A stretch of DNA of 64,000 nucleotides from assembly GCF_900116515.1 (NCBI RefSeq), contig NZ_FPBA01000005.1, positions 1 to 64,000 on the forward strand. The letters run 5' to 3'. The DNA is from Geodermatophilus amargosae (GTDB lineage Bacteria; Actinomycetota; Actinomycetes; Mycobacteriales; Geodermatophilaceae). Below are positions 1 to 9,359 of this stretch, in pieces. Positions within the stretch are counted from its first letter, which is position 1. Every line of letters starts with the position of its first letter. The position numbers and the translations under genes were made by a program. The notes beneath the pieces were generated by a model that had not been told where the DNA came from, made no database searches, and saw only the letters and a program-made list of their open reading frames with translations.

Positions 1-1626
1 GTCGCGACCGCGATCCGCACCATCGCCGACGACCTGCAGGGCTACGACCTGCAGGCCTGGGCGACCACGGCGTTCCTCATCACGTCGACGATCTCCACGC
101 CGCTCTACGGCAAGCTCTCCGACATCTACGGCCGGCGGCCCTTCTACCTGTTCGCCATCGCAGTCTTCGTCGTCGGCTCGGTGCTGTGCGGCATGGCGAC
201 GTCGATGTACGAGCTGGCCGCCTTCCGCGCGGTCCAGGGCATCGGCGCCGGTGGCCTGATGTCGCTGGCGCTGGCGATCATCGGCGACATCGTGCCGCCG
301 CGGGAGCGCTCCCGCTACCAGGGCTACTTCATGGCCGTCTTCGGCGCTTCCAGCGTGCTGGGCCCGGTGATCGGCGGGTTCTTCGCCGGTCAGGGCTCCC
401 TGCTCGGCCTCGACGGCTGGCGCTGGATCTTCTTCGTCAACGTGCCGCTGGGTCTGATGGCGTTCGCCGCCGTGTTCCGGGTGCTGCACCTGCCGCACCA
501 GCGCCAGGACCACCGCATCGACTGGCCCGGCGCCCTGGCCCTGATCACCTTCATCGTGCCACTGCTGGTCATCGCCGAGCAGGGCCGCATCTGGGGCTGG
601 ACGTCGACCCGCGCCCTGGTCTGCTACGCCATCGGCATCGTCGGTCTGGCGCTCCTCCTGCTGGCCGAGCGGGCCTACGGCGACGAGGCGCTGCTGCCGC
701 TGCGGCTGTTCGGCAACCGCAGCTTCAGCATCGCCACCACGGGCAGCGTGGTGGTGGGCGCGGCCATGTTCGGCGGCCTGCTGCTGCTCCCCCAGTACCT
801 GCAGATCGTGCACGGCTCCAGCGCGACCGTCGCCGGCCTGCAGATGATCCCGCTGGTCCTCGGCATCATGATCGGCGCGATGAGCTCGGGCATCGCCATC
901 TCCAGGACCGGCCGCTACCGGGTCTTCCCGCTGGCCGGCACCGTGCTGATGACCGCGGCCCTGGTGTCGCTGTCCTTCGTCGTCGGCGCCGAGACCTCGA
1001 TCTGGGCACTGGTGCCGTTCATGGTGCTGCTCGGCGTGGGGCTCGGTTTCAACTTCCAGCCGGCGGTGCTGGCGGTGCAGAACGCCGTCCCGCCCGGCGA
1101 GATGGGCGTGGCGACCTCGTCGGTGACCTTCTTCCGGCAGATGGGCGCCACGGTCGGCACCGCCGCGTTCCTCTCCGTGCTCTTCACCCGGCTGCCGGTG
1201 GAGATCGAGCAGTCGCTGGCCTCCGCGGCGGCGGGCGACCCGCGGGTGGCCGAGGCGCTGCAGAGCGGTCAGCTGCAGGCCGGCAGCGACCTGTCCGACA
1301 CCTCGTTCATCCAGGACCTGCCCTCGTTCCTGGCGCTGCCCTTCAAGACCGGGTTCTCGAACGCGATCGACCTGGTGTTCCTCATCGCGGCGTGCGCCGC
1401 GGCGCTCGGGTTCCTCGTGTTCCTGTTCCTGCCGCAGCTGGCACTGAGCACCCAGTCGGGCATCCAGGCGCGTCAGGCGGCCGCCCGGCAGACCGCCGGC
1501 GAGCCCACCGCGGACGACGCCGCCGAGCAGGCCACCCAGGCGGCCGGTGCCGCGGCGCCGACGTCGACCGCTCCCCCGACCGGGCGCCCCGGCGACGCCG
1601 AGCCCGCCGGCCGGTCCCGCGGCTGA
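1..1626 (+). CDS. MFS drug:proton antiporter, DHA2 (EmrB/QacA) family, 5' truncated by window
   Basis: The frame is open from base 1 and has no start in view, so the first residues lie outside the window; 541 residues are visible. They begin inside the first transmembrane region. The loop 2-3 signature reads GKLSDIYGRRP (motif A) and helix 5 carries VLGPVIGGFF (antiporter motif C), which together mark a proton-driven drug exporter of the 14-helix DHA2 group. Hydrophobic helices run to about visible residue 480, followed by an Ala/Thr/Pro-rich cytoplasmic tail that is probably disordered. It ends at a strong hairpin terminator shared with the convergent dehydrogenase. The substrate cannot be read from sequence. 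Confidence 0.9.
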   Translation, partial: VATAIRTIADDLQGYDLQAWATTAFLITSTISTPLYGKLSDIYGRRPFYLFAIAVFVVGSVLCGMATSMYELAAFRAVQGIGAGGLMSLALAIIGDIVPPRERSRYQGYFMAVFGASSVLGPVIGGFFAGQGSLLGLDGWRWIFFVNVPLGLMAFAAVFRVLHLPHQRQDHRIDWPGALALITFIVPLLVIAEQGRIWGWTSTRALVCYAIGIVGLALLLLAERAYGDEALLPLRLFGNRSFSIATTGSVVVGAAMFGGLLLLPQYLQIVHGSSATVAGLQMIPLVLGIMIGAMSSGIAISRTGRYRVFPLAGTVLMTAALVSLSFVVGAETSIWALVPFMVLLGVGLGFNFQPAVLAVQNAVPPGEMGVATSSVTFFRQMGATVGTAAFLSVLFTRLPVEIEQSLASAAAGDPRVAEALQSGQLQAGSDLSDTSFIQDLPSFLALPFKTGFSNAIDLVFLIAACAAALGFLVFLFLPQLALSTQSGIQARQAAARQTAGEPTADDAAEQATQAAGAAAPTSTAPPTGRPGDAEPAGRSRG

Positions 1627-1644
1627 CGTCCCGCACGTCGAGAT

Positions 1645-1671
1645 GCCCCTCCCCGCACCGCGGGGAGGGGC
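1645..1671. terminator. bidirectional hairpin terminator
   Basis: A perfect 11-bp stem (gcccctccccg / cggggaggggc) closes a 5-nt loop. It lies between the MFS gene ending at 1626 and the convergent alcohol dehydrogenase ending at 1711. There is no U tract, as is usual for intrinsic terminators in very GC-rich actinobacteria. Confidence 0.75.
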
Positions 1672-1710
1672 CTCCGTCGTCTCCAGCTGTCAGCCGGGCG
1701 GCCCCGTCCG

Positions 1711-2886
1711 TCAGCCGTGGGGCAGGAAGACGGCGCGGACGCAGCCGTCCTCCTTGTCCTTGAACATCCGGTAGCCGCGCGCCGCGTCCTCCAGCGGCAT
1801 CACGTGCGTGGCCAGGTGCTCGGTGGTGAGTTCCCCGCGGGCCATGTGCTCGAGGATCCGCGGCATGTAGCGCTGCCCGTGCACCTGCGCCCCGCGCAGC
1901 GTCAGCCCCTTGTTCATGGCCGCACCCAGCGGGAACTTGTCCACCGGCCCGGCGAAGACGCCGAGGACGAAGACGCTGCCACCCTTGCGGCAGGCCATGA
2001 TCGCCTCGCGGACGGCGGAGGGCCGGTCGGTCTGCAGCCGCAGCTGCTGCTTGACCTGGTCGTACACGCCCTGGACGCCGGTGCTGTGCGCCTCCATGCC
2101 GACCGCCTCGATGCAGACGTCCGGCCCGCGGCCGCCGGTGCGCTCGCGCAGCTCGGCCATGACGTCGGTGGTCGAGTAGTCGATGACCTCCGCGCCGACG
2201 TGCCGCCGCACCTGCTCGAGCCGCTCGGGCAGCCGGTCGACGACGTACACCTGCTCGGCGCCCAGCAGCATCGCCGCCCGCGCGGCCATCTGCCCGACCC
2301 CCCCGGCGCCCCACACGGCCACCGTGTCCCCGGGCTTCGTGCCGGCCAGGTCCGCGCCCATCCAACCGGTGGAGACGGCGTCGGAGGCGAACAGCGCCCG
2401 GTCGTCGCTGACCTCCTCGGGCACGAGGAAGCTGCCGACGTCGGCGTAGGGCACCCGGACGTACTCCGCGTGCGACCCGGCGAAGCCGCCCATCGCGTGC
2501 GAGTAGCCGAAGCAGCCGCCCGGGCTCTGGCCCCACAGCCCCTCGGTGATGCCCGGGTTGGGGTTGCCGTTGTCGCAGAGCGAGTACAGCTCCTGCCGGC
2601 AGTACCAGCAGGCGCCGCAGGCGATGAAGGAGTTGACGACGACGCGGTCGCCGACGCGCCGGTCCCGCACGCCCGGGCCGACCTCGACGACCTCACCCAT
2701 GAACTCGTGGCCGAGCACGTCGCCGGTGCGCATCGCCGGGATGTAGCCGCCGAGCAGGTGCAGGTCCGAGCCGCAGGTCGTCGTGCGCCGCACCCTCAGG
2801 ATCACGTCGCGGGCGTTGAGGATGGTGGGGTCGGGGACGGTCTCCACCGACACCTCGTTGACGCCGGTCCAGGTCACGGCCCTCAC
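1711..2886 (-). CDS. zinc-dependent alcohol dehydrogenase (formaldehyde dehydrogenase-like)
   Basis: 391 residues from a GTG start chosen because a GGGGAGG ribosome site lies 5-6 nt upstream; the frame stays open further upstream but reads as arginine-rich noise. This is a medium-chain dehydrogenase. Catalytic zinc ligands are C38 (TTCGSDLH) and H60-E61 (GHEF). The structural zinc site is C90, C93, C96 and C104. A Rossmann motif GAGGVG near residue 186 binds NAD(P). The extended loop after the structural zinc and the C-terminal TTEHLATH region resemble the glutathione-independent aldehyde/formaldehyde dehydrogenase subgroup. It probably oxidises an alcohol or aldehyde in the cytoplasm. It follows the 157-residue gene by 52 nt in a likely operon. 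Confidence 0.9.
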   Translation of the reverse strand: MRAVTWTGVNEVSVETVPDPTILNARDVILRVRRTTTCGSDLHLLGGYIPAMRTGDVLGHEFMGEVVEVGPGVRDRRVGDRVVVNSFIACGACWYCRQELYSLCDNGNPNPGITEGLWGQSPGGCFGYSHAMGGFAGSHAEYVRVPYADVGSFLVPEEVSDDRALFASDAVSTGWMGADLAGTKPGDTVAVWGAGGVGQMAARAAMLLGAEQVYVVDRLPERLEQVRRHVGAEVIDYSTTDVMAELRERTGGRGPDVCIEAVGMEAHSTGVQGVYDQVKQQLRLQTDRPSAVREAIMACRKGGSVFVLGVFAGPVDKFPLGAAMNKGLTLRGAQVHGQRYMPRILEHMARGELTTEHLATHVMPLEDAARGYRMFKDKEDGCVRAVFLPHG

Positions 2887-2938
2887 GATGTCCTCCCCTC
2901 GCTCGCGGCCGGCGGAGCCGGCACGGTCATGGAGCCGC

Positions 2939-3412
2939 TCACAGCACACCCTCCCTCGGCGCCGCCTTCGCGGCCCCCTCCAGTGCGGCACCATGCGGGG
3001 TGGCGGCGCGTGTCCCGTGCGGCTGCGGGTCCACCCGCAGCACCTCGCCGACCTCCAGCAGCGCCTTGGCCTCGCGGAGCGCGGCGCGCAGGTCGCCGAT
3101 CTCGTCCTCGCCGGGCGTCCCGCGGTAGCGCGCCGCGAGCTCGGTGCCGCGGTCGCCGGGTGCCGGGGTCGTGCGCACCTCGATCCGGTCGCCGAGCGCG
3201 GCCAGCGGCGCGGGCAGGCCCGCGCCGTCGACGTCGGCCGGCTCCCGGAGCACCGTCACCGCGCGCCACCGGCGGGCGGCGACCTCCGGGTCGTCGGTGG
3301 CCGAGGCCTGCCCCGCACCGGGCACGCGGACGTGCTGCAACTGCTTGAGCAGCGCGGCGCCCGCGCCGCCTGCCAGACCGCTCGCCCGGCCGATGAGCTG
3401 GTTCAGGTCCAT
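2939..3412 (-). CDS. conserved actinobacterial protein of unknown function
   Basis: 157 residues starting MDLNQL at ATG 3412. The N-terminal 30 residues are Gly/Ala-rich (GRASGLAGGAGAALLKQL). They are followed by a compact domain with RWRAVTVLREPADVD, IEVRTTPAPGDRGTELAARY and an acidic helix DEIGDLRAALREAKALLEVGEV. The middle section recalls SRPBCC-type lipid-binding proteins (the APGDRGTE motif), but I cannot assign it with confidence. It has no signal peptide or transmembrane segment. It is the first gene of a probable two-gene operon with the downstream alcohol dehydrogenase and is divergent from the acyl-CoA dehydrogenase at 3506, so it may be an accessory factor for that redox chemistry. 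Confidence 0.7.
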   Translation of the reverse strand: MDLNQLIGRASGLAGGAGAALLKQLQHVRVPGAGQASATDDPEVAARRWRAVTVLREPADVDGAGLPAPLAALGDRIEVRTTPAPGDRGTELAARYRGTPGEDEIGDLRAALREAKALLEVGEVLRVDPQPHGTRAATPHGAALEGAAKAAPREGVL

Positions 3413-3505
3413 GAGGGAACTGCTACCCGCCCGCCGGCCCGGCCTATCGTGGACCGGTCGGGCAGCGCGCCCGCTCTCCCGCCGCCGTCGTCCGTGGAGG
3501 CCCCG

Positions 3506-5299
3506 TTGTCCCCCAACCTGATCCTGTCGCCGCGCGACCTGGACTTCCTGCTGCACGAGTGGCTGGAGGTCGAGACGCTCACCAAGCGCCCGCGCTACGC
3601 CGAGCACTCGCGCGAGACCTTCGACGCGGTCATGGAGCTGGCCCAGCAGATCGCCACGGAGCACTTCGCGCCGCACAACCGCACGGCCGACGAGAACGAG
3701 CCGCGGTTCGTCGACGGCAGGGTCGAGATGATCCCCGAGGTCGCGAGGGCGCTGGCGGTGTTCCGCGAGTCCGGGATCATGTCCGGGACCTTCGACGAGG
3801 AGTACGGCGGCATGCAGCTGCCGCAGACCGTCGGTCAGGCGGCGTTCGCCTGGTTCAAGGCGGCCAACGTCGGGACGTCGAGCTACCCGTTCCTGACCAT
3901 GGGCAACGCCCGGCTGCTGCTCGCGCACGGCTCGCAGGAGCAGAAGGACACCTACGTCCGGCCGATGCTCGAGGGCCGTTGGTTCGGCACGATGGCGCTG
4001 TCGGAGCCGCAGGCCGGGTCCTCGCTGGCCGACATCAGCACGCGCGCCGAGCCGCAGGACGACGGTTCCTACCGGCTCACCGGCAACAAGATGTGGATCT
4101 CGGCCGGCGACCACGAGCTCACCGAGAACATCGTCCACCTGGTCCTGGCCAAGATCCCCGGCGGCCCGGCCGGGGTGAAGGGCATCTCGCTGTTCGTGGT
4201 GCCCAAGGTCCTGGTGCAGGAGGACGGCTCGCTCGGCGAGCGCAACGACGTCGTCCTGGCCGGGCTCAACCACAAGATGGGCTACCGCGGGACGACGAAC
4301 ACGCTGCTCAACTTCGGCGAGGGCGTGCACCGGCCGGGCGGCCGGCCCGGCGCGGTCGGGTACCTGGTCGGGGAGCCGCACAAGGGGCTCTCCTACATGT
4401 TCCACATGATGAACGAGGCCCGGATCGGCGTCGGGATGGGTGCGACCGTCCTGGGCTACACCGGTTACCTGCACGCGCTCGAGTACGCCCGCACCCGCAC
4501 CCAGGGCCGCCCGGCGAGCAGCAAGGACCCGGCCTCGCCGATGGTGCGGCTGGTCGACCACCCCGACGTGCGCCGCATGCTGCTGGCCGCCAAGAGCTAC
4601 GCGCAGGGCGGGCTGGCGCTGGGCCTGTACTGCGCCCGACTGGTCGACGAGGAGCGGACCGGCGAGACCGAGGAGGACCGCAGCCGCGCCCACCTCCTGC
4701 TGGACACGCTGACGCCGATCGCCAAGGCGTGGCCCTCGCAGTGGGGCCCGGTCGCCGACGACCTCGCCATCCAGGTCCACGGCGGCTACGGCTACACGCG
4801 CGACTACCCGGTCGAGCAGTTCTACCGGGACAACCGGCTCAACCCGATCCACGAGGGCACCAACGGCATCCAGGCCCTGGACCTGCTGGGCCGCAAGGTG
4901 ACGATGCACGGCGGCGCCGGGCTGCGGCTGTTGGCCGAGACCATCGCGGCGACGACGGCCCGCGCCGCCGGGACACCCTTCGCCGACCTCGCCGCCGACG
5001 TCGACGCCGCCGTGGCCCGGCTGGTCTCGGTGACCGGCACGCTCTGGGGCGCCGGCGACCCGGCGCTGGCCCTGGCCAACGCGACGGCCTACCTCGACGC
5101 GGCCGGCCACACCGTCGTCGGCTGGCTGTGGCTGGAGCAGGCGCTGGCCACCCGGGACGAGACCAGCGACTTCCACGAGGGCAAGCGCGCGGCGGCGCGG
5201 TTCTTCCAGCGGTGGGAGCTGCCCAAGGTGCACACCTGGCTGGACCTGCTGGAGTCCCTCGACCGGACGGTGCTCGACACCCCCGAGGCCCATCTGTAG
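3506..5299 (+). CDS. large acyl-CoA dehydrogenase (DmdC / FadE5-like, about 600 aa)
   Basis: 597 residues from a TTG start 5 nt after a GGAGG site; an in-frame GTG at 3494 is the alternative. The architecture is that of the long acyl-CoA dehydrogenases: an N-terminal helical domain, a central beta domain (MALSEPQAGSSLADI, TGNKMWISAGDHE), an FAD-contacting C-terminal domain with DLAIQVHGGYGYTRDYPVEQFYRD, and a catalytic glutamate in HEGTNGIQALDLLGRK. This last motif is shared with 3-methylmercaptopropionyl-CoA dehydrogenase DmdC. It is a cytoplasmic flavoenzyme that introduces the alpha-beta double bond into an acyl-CoA and passes electrons to ETF. It ends in a terminator shared with the convergent small gene at 5391. 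Confidence 0.9.
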   Translation: MSPNLILSPRDLDFLLHEWLEVETLTKRPRYAEHSRETFDAVMELAQQIATEHFAPHNRTADENEPRFVDGRVEMIPEVARALAVFRESGIMSGTFDEEYGGMQLPQTVGQAAFAWFKAANVGTSSYPFLTMGNARLLLAHGSQEQKDTYVRPMLEGRWFGTMALSEPQAGSSLADISTRAEPQDDGSYRLTGNKMWISAGDHELTENIVHLVLAKIPGGPAGVKGISLFVVPKVLVQEDGSLGERNDVVLAGLNHKMGYRGTTNTLLNFGEGVHRPGGRPGAVGYLVGEPHKGLSYMFHMMNEARIGVGMGATVLGYTGYLHALEYARTRTQGRPASSKDPASPMVRLVDHPDVRRMLLAAKSYAQGGLALGLYCARLVDEERTGETEEDRSRAHLLLDTLTPIAKAWPSQWGPVADDLAIQVHGGYGYTRDYPVEQFYRDNRLNPIHEGTNGIQALDLLGRKVTMHGGAGLRLLAETIAATTARAAGTPFADLAADVDAAVARLVSVTGTLWGAGDPALALANATAYLDAAGHTVVGWLWLEQALATRDETSDFHEGKRAAARFFQRWELPKVHTWLDLLESLDRTVLDTPEAHL

Positions 5300-5324
5300 G
5301 CCCCGGAGGGCCTGCGGACGCACG

Positions 5325-5361
5325 CGCGCCCCGCGGCTCCGGGAGGGAGCGGCGGGGCGCG
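5325..5361. terminator. bidirectional hairpin terminator
   Basis: A 10-bp outer stem (cgcgccccgc / gcggggcgcg) with a further ctcc/ggag pairing inside. It lies between the acyl-CoA dehydrogenase end (5299) and the convergent small membrane gene end (5391). Confidence 0.7.
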
Positions 5362-5390
5362 TGCCGTCTACGGGCGTCCGGGCGGGCCGG

Positions 5391-5579
5391 TCAGGCCGCC
5401 GCCTGAGCCATCCCCACGGGCTCGACGGCGACGCCGGCGGGAGCAGTCTCGCGGCGGGCCACGGCGCCGGCCGCCGCCCGCTCGCGCTCGTACCGTGCCG
5501 TCGTCGAGGTGCCCATCGCGATCACCAGAGCGGTCAGTACCAGGAACCCGACCAGGGTGACTGCAGGCCACAGCAACAT
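5391..5579 (-). CDS. small single-pass membrane protein with STARYERER motif
   Basis: 62 residues. The start MLLWPAV is followed by a hydrophobic helix (residues 3-22, VTLVGFLVLTALVIAMG) and then TSTTARYERERAAAG, with an Ala/Val-rich tail. The same layout, LLLWPAV plus helix plus SSTARYEFER, forms the N-terminus of the 307-residue protein at 23286-24209, so this is a small stand-alone version of that membrane anchor. The leader contains GGACGAGACG, also found upstream of 25716. Function unknown; it is probably a plasma-membrane protein with a cytoplasmic basic/acidic segment. Confidence 0.7.
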   Translation of the reverse strand: MLLWPAVTLVGFLVLTALVIAMGTSTTARYERERAAAGAVARRETAPAGVAVEPVGMAQAAA

Positions 5580-5778
5580 CTCGAACGTCCCCTTGCTCGT
5601 CTCGTCCGCCGCCCGGCAGCAGGCCCGGCGGCTCGTCGTCTGGAGCCTGTGTCCCCCAGAAAGCGGCCTCTCAACCGTCGTTACGCATTGTTCACCTGAC
5701 GGACTGTGACTGGACTCACCGTTGTGTCCTGCAACGGCCGCCGCGTCGTCGGGGGCCGCCGCATGGTGTCATCGGAGG

Positions 5779-7296
5779 GTGTCCCCCGGTGCCCAGGTCT
5801 CGACCTCCCGCACCGGCTCCTCCACCGCTCCGACGCGTCCGGCGCTCTTGGTCCTGACCCTGTCACTGGGCGTCACGACGCTGTCGCTGCTGCAGAGCCT
5901 CGTGGTCCCGGTGCTCGGCCCCATCGGCGAGCAGCTCGGCGTCTCGCCCGCCGCAGCGAGCTGGGTGCTGACCGCCAACCTGCTCGCCGCCGCCGTCCTC
6001 ACCCCGGTGCTCGGCCGGCTCGGGGACACCCGCGGCGAGCGGCCGGTGATCCTGGGCATCCTGGTCGCCGTCGCGATCGGCACGCTGCTGGCCATCGTCA
6101 CCCGTTCGCTGCCGCTGCTGCTGGTCGCCCGGGTGCTGCAGGGCGCGTCCTACGGGCTGTTCCCGCTGTCGATCAGCGTCCTGCGCCGCGAGCTCCCGCC
6201 GGAGCGGCTGAGCGTCGCGATGTCGATCGTCAGCAGCACCCTGGGCGTCGGCGGCGTCATCGGCCTGGTCGCCGCGGGCCTGCTCACCGGCGACGGCGGC
6301 GACTACCACCGGCCGTTCTGGATCGGGCTGGGCGTCACCCTGGTCTCGCTGCTCCTCGCGGCGGTCCTGCTGCCACGCCGCGCGCCCACGGCCACCGGCC
6401 GGGTCGACTGGCTCGGGGCCGTCGTCCTCGGGATCGGCCTGGTGCTGCTGCTCCTGCCCGTGTCGCAGGGCAACACGTGGGGCTGGACCTCCCCGCTGAC
6501 GCTCGGCTGCGCGGCCGGGGCGCTGGCCGTCCTGGCCGCCTGGGTCCTGCTGCAGCGCCGCCGCGCCCAGCCGCTGGTGCGTCCCGCGCTGCTGACCGAC
6601 CCGCGGATGCTGGTGCCCAACGTCGCCGGCCTCATGACCGGCGTCGGCCTGTTCGTCTCCTTCCTCGCCGTCATGCAGTACGTGCAGACGCCGCCCGGCG
6701 TGGCCGGCTACGGGTTCGGCGCGCCGGTCCTCGAGGCCGCCGTCGTCTACCTCCTGCCCGGCGGCGTGCTCGGCATCCTGCTCGCGCCCCTGGCCGGGAA
6801 GGTCGTCGACCGGATCGGCGCGCTGCCCACGCTGCTCACCGGAGCGGTCAGCGGCGTGGCCGGCTTCGTCGTCTTCGCCCTGGGCCGGTCCGAGCCGTGG
6901 GTGGTGATCGCGGCGGGGCTGCTGTCGCAGGCGTGGGTGACCGTCGCCTACGCCGCGCTGCCCACGCTGGTGGTCCGGGCGGTGCGGCGGACCGAGACCG
7001 GCGTGGCCAACGCGGTCAACTCGATCGCCCGGGCGGTGGGCCAGGCGGTGGGCAGCACGCTGACCGTCGCCCTGCTCGGCGCCGCCACCGACCCCGCCAC
7101 CGGCCTGCCGCGGGCCTCGGGGTTCACCCTGGTGGCCCTGCTCGGTGCCGGTGCCGCGGCCGCCGTCGCGCTGGTGAGCCTGGCCGGGATGGTGCAGGCC
7201 CGGCGCAGCGGGCCGGCCGACCCCGCCGACCTGCACGCCGTCGAGCGGGCGACCGCCTGTGCCGGCGAGTGGTCACCCGTCTCGGGGATCCGCTGA
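5779..7296 (+). CDS. MFS transporter (DHA2-like multidrug exporter)
   Basis: About 505 residues from GTG 5779; a TTG at 5722 is also in frame and the start is uncertain, because the GGAGG before 5779 is too close to be ideal. About fourteen hydrophobic helices are seen. Motif A reads LGRLGDTRGERP. The helix-5 segment SSTLGVGGVIGLVAAGLL replaces the usual GPxxGG antiporter motif, so coupling may differ from the exporter at the left edge of the window. A hydrophilic loop with PPGVAGYGFG separates helices in the second half. It is divergent from the small membrane gene at 5391; the substrate is unknown. Confidence 0.85.
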   Translation: MSPGAQVSTSRTGSSTAPTRPALLVLTLSLGVTTLSLLQSLVVPVLGPIGEQLGVSPAAASWVLTANLLAAAVLTPVLGRLGDTRGERPVILGILVAVAIGTLLAIVTRSLPLLLVARVLQGASYGLFPLSISVLRRELPPERLSVAMSIVSSTLGVGGVIGLVAAGLLTGDGGDYHRPFWIGLGVTLVSLLLAAVLLPRRAPTATGRVDWLGAVVLGIGLVLLLLPVSQGNTWGWTSPLTLGCAAGALAVLAAWVLLQRRRAQPLVRPALLTDPRMLVPNVAGLMTGVGLFVSFLAVMQYVQTPPGVAGYGFGAPVLEAAVVYLLPGGVLGILLAPLAGKVVDRIGALPTLLTGAVSGVAGFVVFALGRSEPWVVIAAGLLSQAWVTVAYAALPTLVVRAVRRTETGVANAVNSIARAVGQAVGSTLTVALLGAATDPATGLPRASGFTLVALLGAGAAAAVALVSLAGMVQARRSGPADPADLHAVERATACAGEWSPVSGIR

Positions 7297-7387
7297 CCCG
7301 ACGCGCCCGGATGATCACCGAGGCGCATGGAACGGTCCCGTCCGGGGCATCCACCGAGGCGACTGTGCCCCAGCCCCGGAGGACTCC

Positions 7388-8428
7388 ATGGCCCGAACCA
7401 CCGGCTCCCGTGCCCGCAGCACGGAAGCGAAGACCAGGTTCGCCGGCAACAAAGCCGGCGACCCGGCTCCGAACGACGATCTCGTCAACTCGACGCGCTT
7501 CGACAACGCCCCCCAGGGCCACGACCGCACGCCCACGACCATGGGCACGATCAAGCGGACGCTCAAGGAGTTCAGCGAGGACAACCTCACCGACTGGGCC
7601 GCCGCGCTGACCTACTACGGGGTCCTGGCGCTGTTCCCGGCGCTCATCGCGCTGGTGTCGATCGTCGGCCTGCTGACCACTCCCCAGCAGCTGACCGACG
7701 CGCTGACGACCGTCGTGCCGGGGCAGGCGGCGGACACGCTGCAGCCGGTGATCCAGCAGATCGCCGGCAACACCAGCACCGCGGGGATCGGCCTCGTCAT
7801 CGGTCTGGCCGGTGCCATCTGGTCGGCCTCGGGCTACGTCGGCGCCTTCACCCGCGCGGCCAACGTCGTCTACGAGACGCCCGAGGGCCGCAAGATCTGG
7901 AAGCTCAAGCCGCTGCAACTGCTGGTCACCCTGATCGGCATCCTGTTCGCCGCCGTCATCGTGCTGATGCTGGTGCTCAGCGGCCCGGTCGTCGAGGCCA
8001 TCGGCTCGGCCATCGGCCTGGGCGACACCGTCCTGACCGTGTGGAACGTGGCCAAGTGGCCGGTCATCCTCGTGATCCTCGCGCTGATGATCGCCGTCCT
8101 CTACTACTCGACGCCGAACGTGAAGCTGCGTGGCTTCAAGTGGGTCAGCCCGGGTGCGGGCGTCGCGATCCTCGTGGCCGTCGTCGCCTCCGCCGCGTTC
8201 GCCTTCTACGTGGGCAACTTCGGCAGCTACAACAAGACCTACGGCGCGCTGGCCGGCGTCGTCGTCTTCCTCATCTGGTTCTGGCTCATCAACCTGGCGC
8301 TGCTGTTCGGCATCGAGTTCGACGCCGAGATGGAGCGGACCAAGGAGATGAAGGAGGGCGTCCCGGCGGCCGAGAAGGAGATCCAGCTCGACGCCCGCGC
8401 CGAGCCGAAGGACCGCAACACCAACTGA
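7388..8428 (+). CDS. YihY/virulence factor BrkB family membrane protein
   Basis: 346 residues from ATG 7388 behind a CGGAGGA site. A polar N-terminus of about 60 residues precedes the family core: LKEFSEDNLTDWAAALTYYGVLALFPALIAL (residues about 60-90), then helices with GAIWSASGYVGAFTRAANVVYE and a C-terminal YGALAGVVVFLIWFWLINLALLFGIEFDAE. This is the YihY/BrkB (formerly annotated RNase BN) integral membrane family, whose transported substrate is not established. A charged C-terminal tail follows. A near-ideal 18-bp hairpin terminator comes 14 nt after the stop. Confidence 0.92.
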   Translation: MARTTGSRARSTEAKTRFAGNKAGDPAPNDDLVNSTRFDNAPQGHDRTPTTMGTIKRTLKEFSEDNLTDWAAALTYYGVLALFPALIALVSIVGLLTTPQQLTDALTTVVPGQAADTLQPVIQQIAGNTSTAGIGLVIGLAGAIWSASGYVGAFTRAANVVYETPEGRKIWKLKPLQLLVTLIGILFAAVIVLMLVLSGPVVEAIGSAIGLGDTVLTVWNVAKWPVILVILALMIAVLYYSTPNVKLRGFKWVSPGAGVAILVAVVASAAFAFYVGNFGSYNKTYGALAGVVVFLIWFWLINLALLFGIEFDAEMERTKEMKEGVPAAEKEIQLDARAEPKDRNTN

Positions 8429-8442
8429 GTCCCGCGCACGAC

Positions 8443-8482
8443 GACAGAGGCCCCCTCCCGGGATCGGGAGGGGGCCTCTGTC
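8443..8482. terminator. strong bidirectional hairpin terminator
   Basis: A perfect 18-bp stem (gacagaggccccctcccg / cgggagggggcctctgtc) with a 4-nt ggat loop. It separates the YihY gene (ends 8428) from the convergent hemerythrin gene (ends 8489). Confidence 0.85.
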
Positions 8483-8488
8483 GCGTGG

Positions 8489-9196
8489 TCAGTGCGCGGT
8501 GGGCGGGCCGTCGCCGCGGCGGGCGGGCGGCGTCCGCTCCACCAGGCCGGCGACCGCGGCCAGCCCGCGGCTCACCGCCTGCCCGACCGGGGCCAGCGGT
8601 GCGGGAGCCCGGCGGACGAGGGAGTCGACGGCGTCGCGGCTGCGGTCCAGCAGCGACAGCGGCAGCCCCGACAGCGCGTTGCCCGGCGGACGGCGGGACA
8701 CCGTCGGGTGCGGGCGGGTGGGCGAGATGCGGCGCATCAGCTCCCACCGGCGGCCGAGCCGCCGCAGCTCGGCGGGGTCGAGACGTTCCTGGAGCCGAGG
8801 GAACATCACGTCCTCCTCGTCGCGGACGTCCTCGCGCAGCACCTCGACCAGCCGGGCCAGCCGGGCCGGCCGCTCCGGGTGGTCGGACCCGCCCTCCTCC
8901 AGCGCGGCCACCAGCTCGTTGACCTCCTGGTGCTCGACCTCGATCTGGCGGGTCAGCTCGTCGCCGTCAGGCAGCACCCGGCGGACGACCGGCCAGATGA
9001 CGGTCTCCTCGGCGAAGGCGTGGCTGAACACCAGCCGGTCGATCCGGGTGAGCACCTCCTCCTGCGCGCGGCCGGTGGTGCCGTCGAGCTCGTGCAGCAG
9101 CCGGTCGAGCTCGACGTGGTCCGCGCGCTGGCGCACCAGCACGCTGCCGGGCCCGCCGAGCTCGTCCTCGGTCTGGTCGGCGATGGATCGGGGCAC
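8489..9196 (-). CDS. hemerythrin HHE domain-containing protein
   Basis: 235 residues from a GTG start with a GAGGAGG site 6 nt upstream. The first 135 residues form a four-helix hemerythrin-like bundle whose metal ligands are visible: HVELDRLLHELD, HAFAEETVIWP, HQEVNEL and DEEDVMFPRL. Such proteins bind a di-iron centre and sense or store oxygen or nitric oxide in the cytoplasm. The C-terminal 100 residues (from RRISPTRPHPTVSRRPPG) are Pro/Arg-rich with a moderately hydrophobic helix and are not part of the family core. It is transcribed divergently from the acyl-CoA dehydrogenase at 9360. Confidence 0.9.
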   Translation of the reverse strand: MPRSIADQTEDELGGPGSVLVRQRADHVELDRLLHELDGTTGRAQEEVLTRIDRLVFSHAFAEETVIWPVVRRVLPDGDELTRQIEVEHQEVNELVAALEEGGSDHPERPARLARLVEVLREDVRDEEDVMFPRLQERLDPAELRRLGRRWELMRRISPTRPHPTVSRRPPGNALSGLPLSLLDRSRDAVDSLVRRAPAPLAPVGQAVSRGLAAVAGLVERTPPARRGDGPPTAH

Positions 9197-9359
9197 GGGG
9201 CCCTCCTCGGGACGTGTGCGGTCGGGACCGTCCGTCCCTGCCCGCATCCCGACAGCGCCATGCCGACGTCGCCGTACCGGGTCCCGGGTTGTGCGGCGGG
9301 GCGCGGGGTAGGGCGGGCACACGGGACAGCGGGGTCCCGCCCCCTGAGGAGGCACTCCC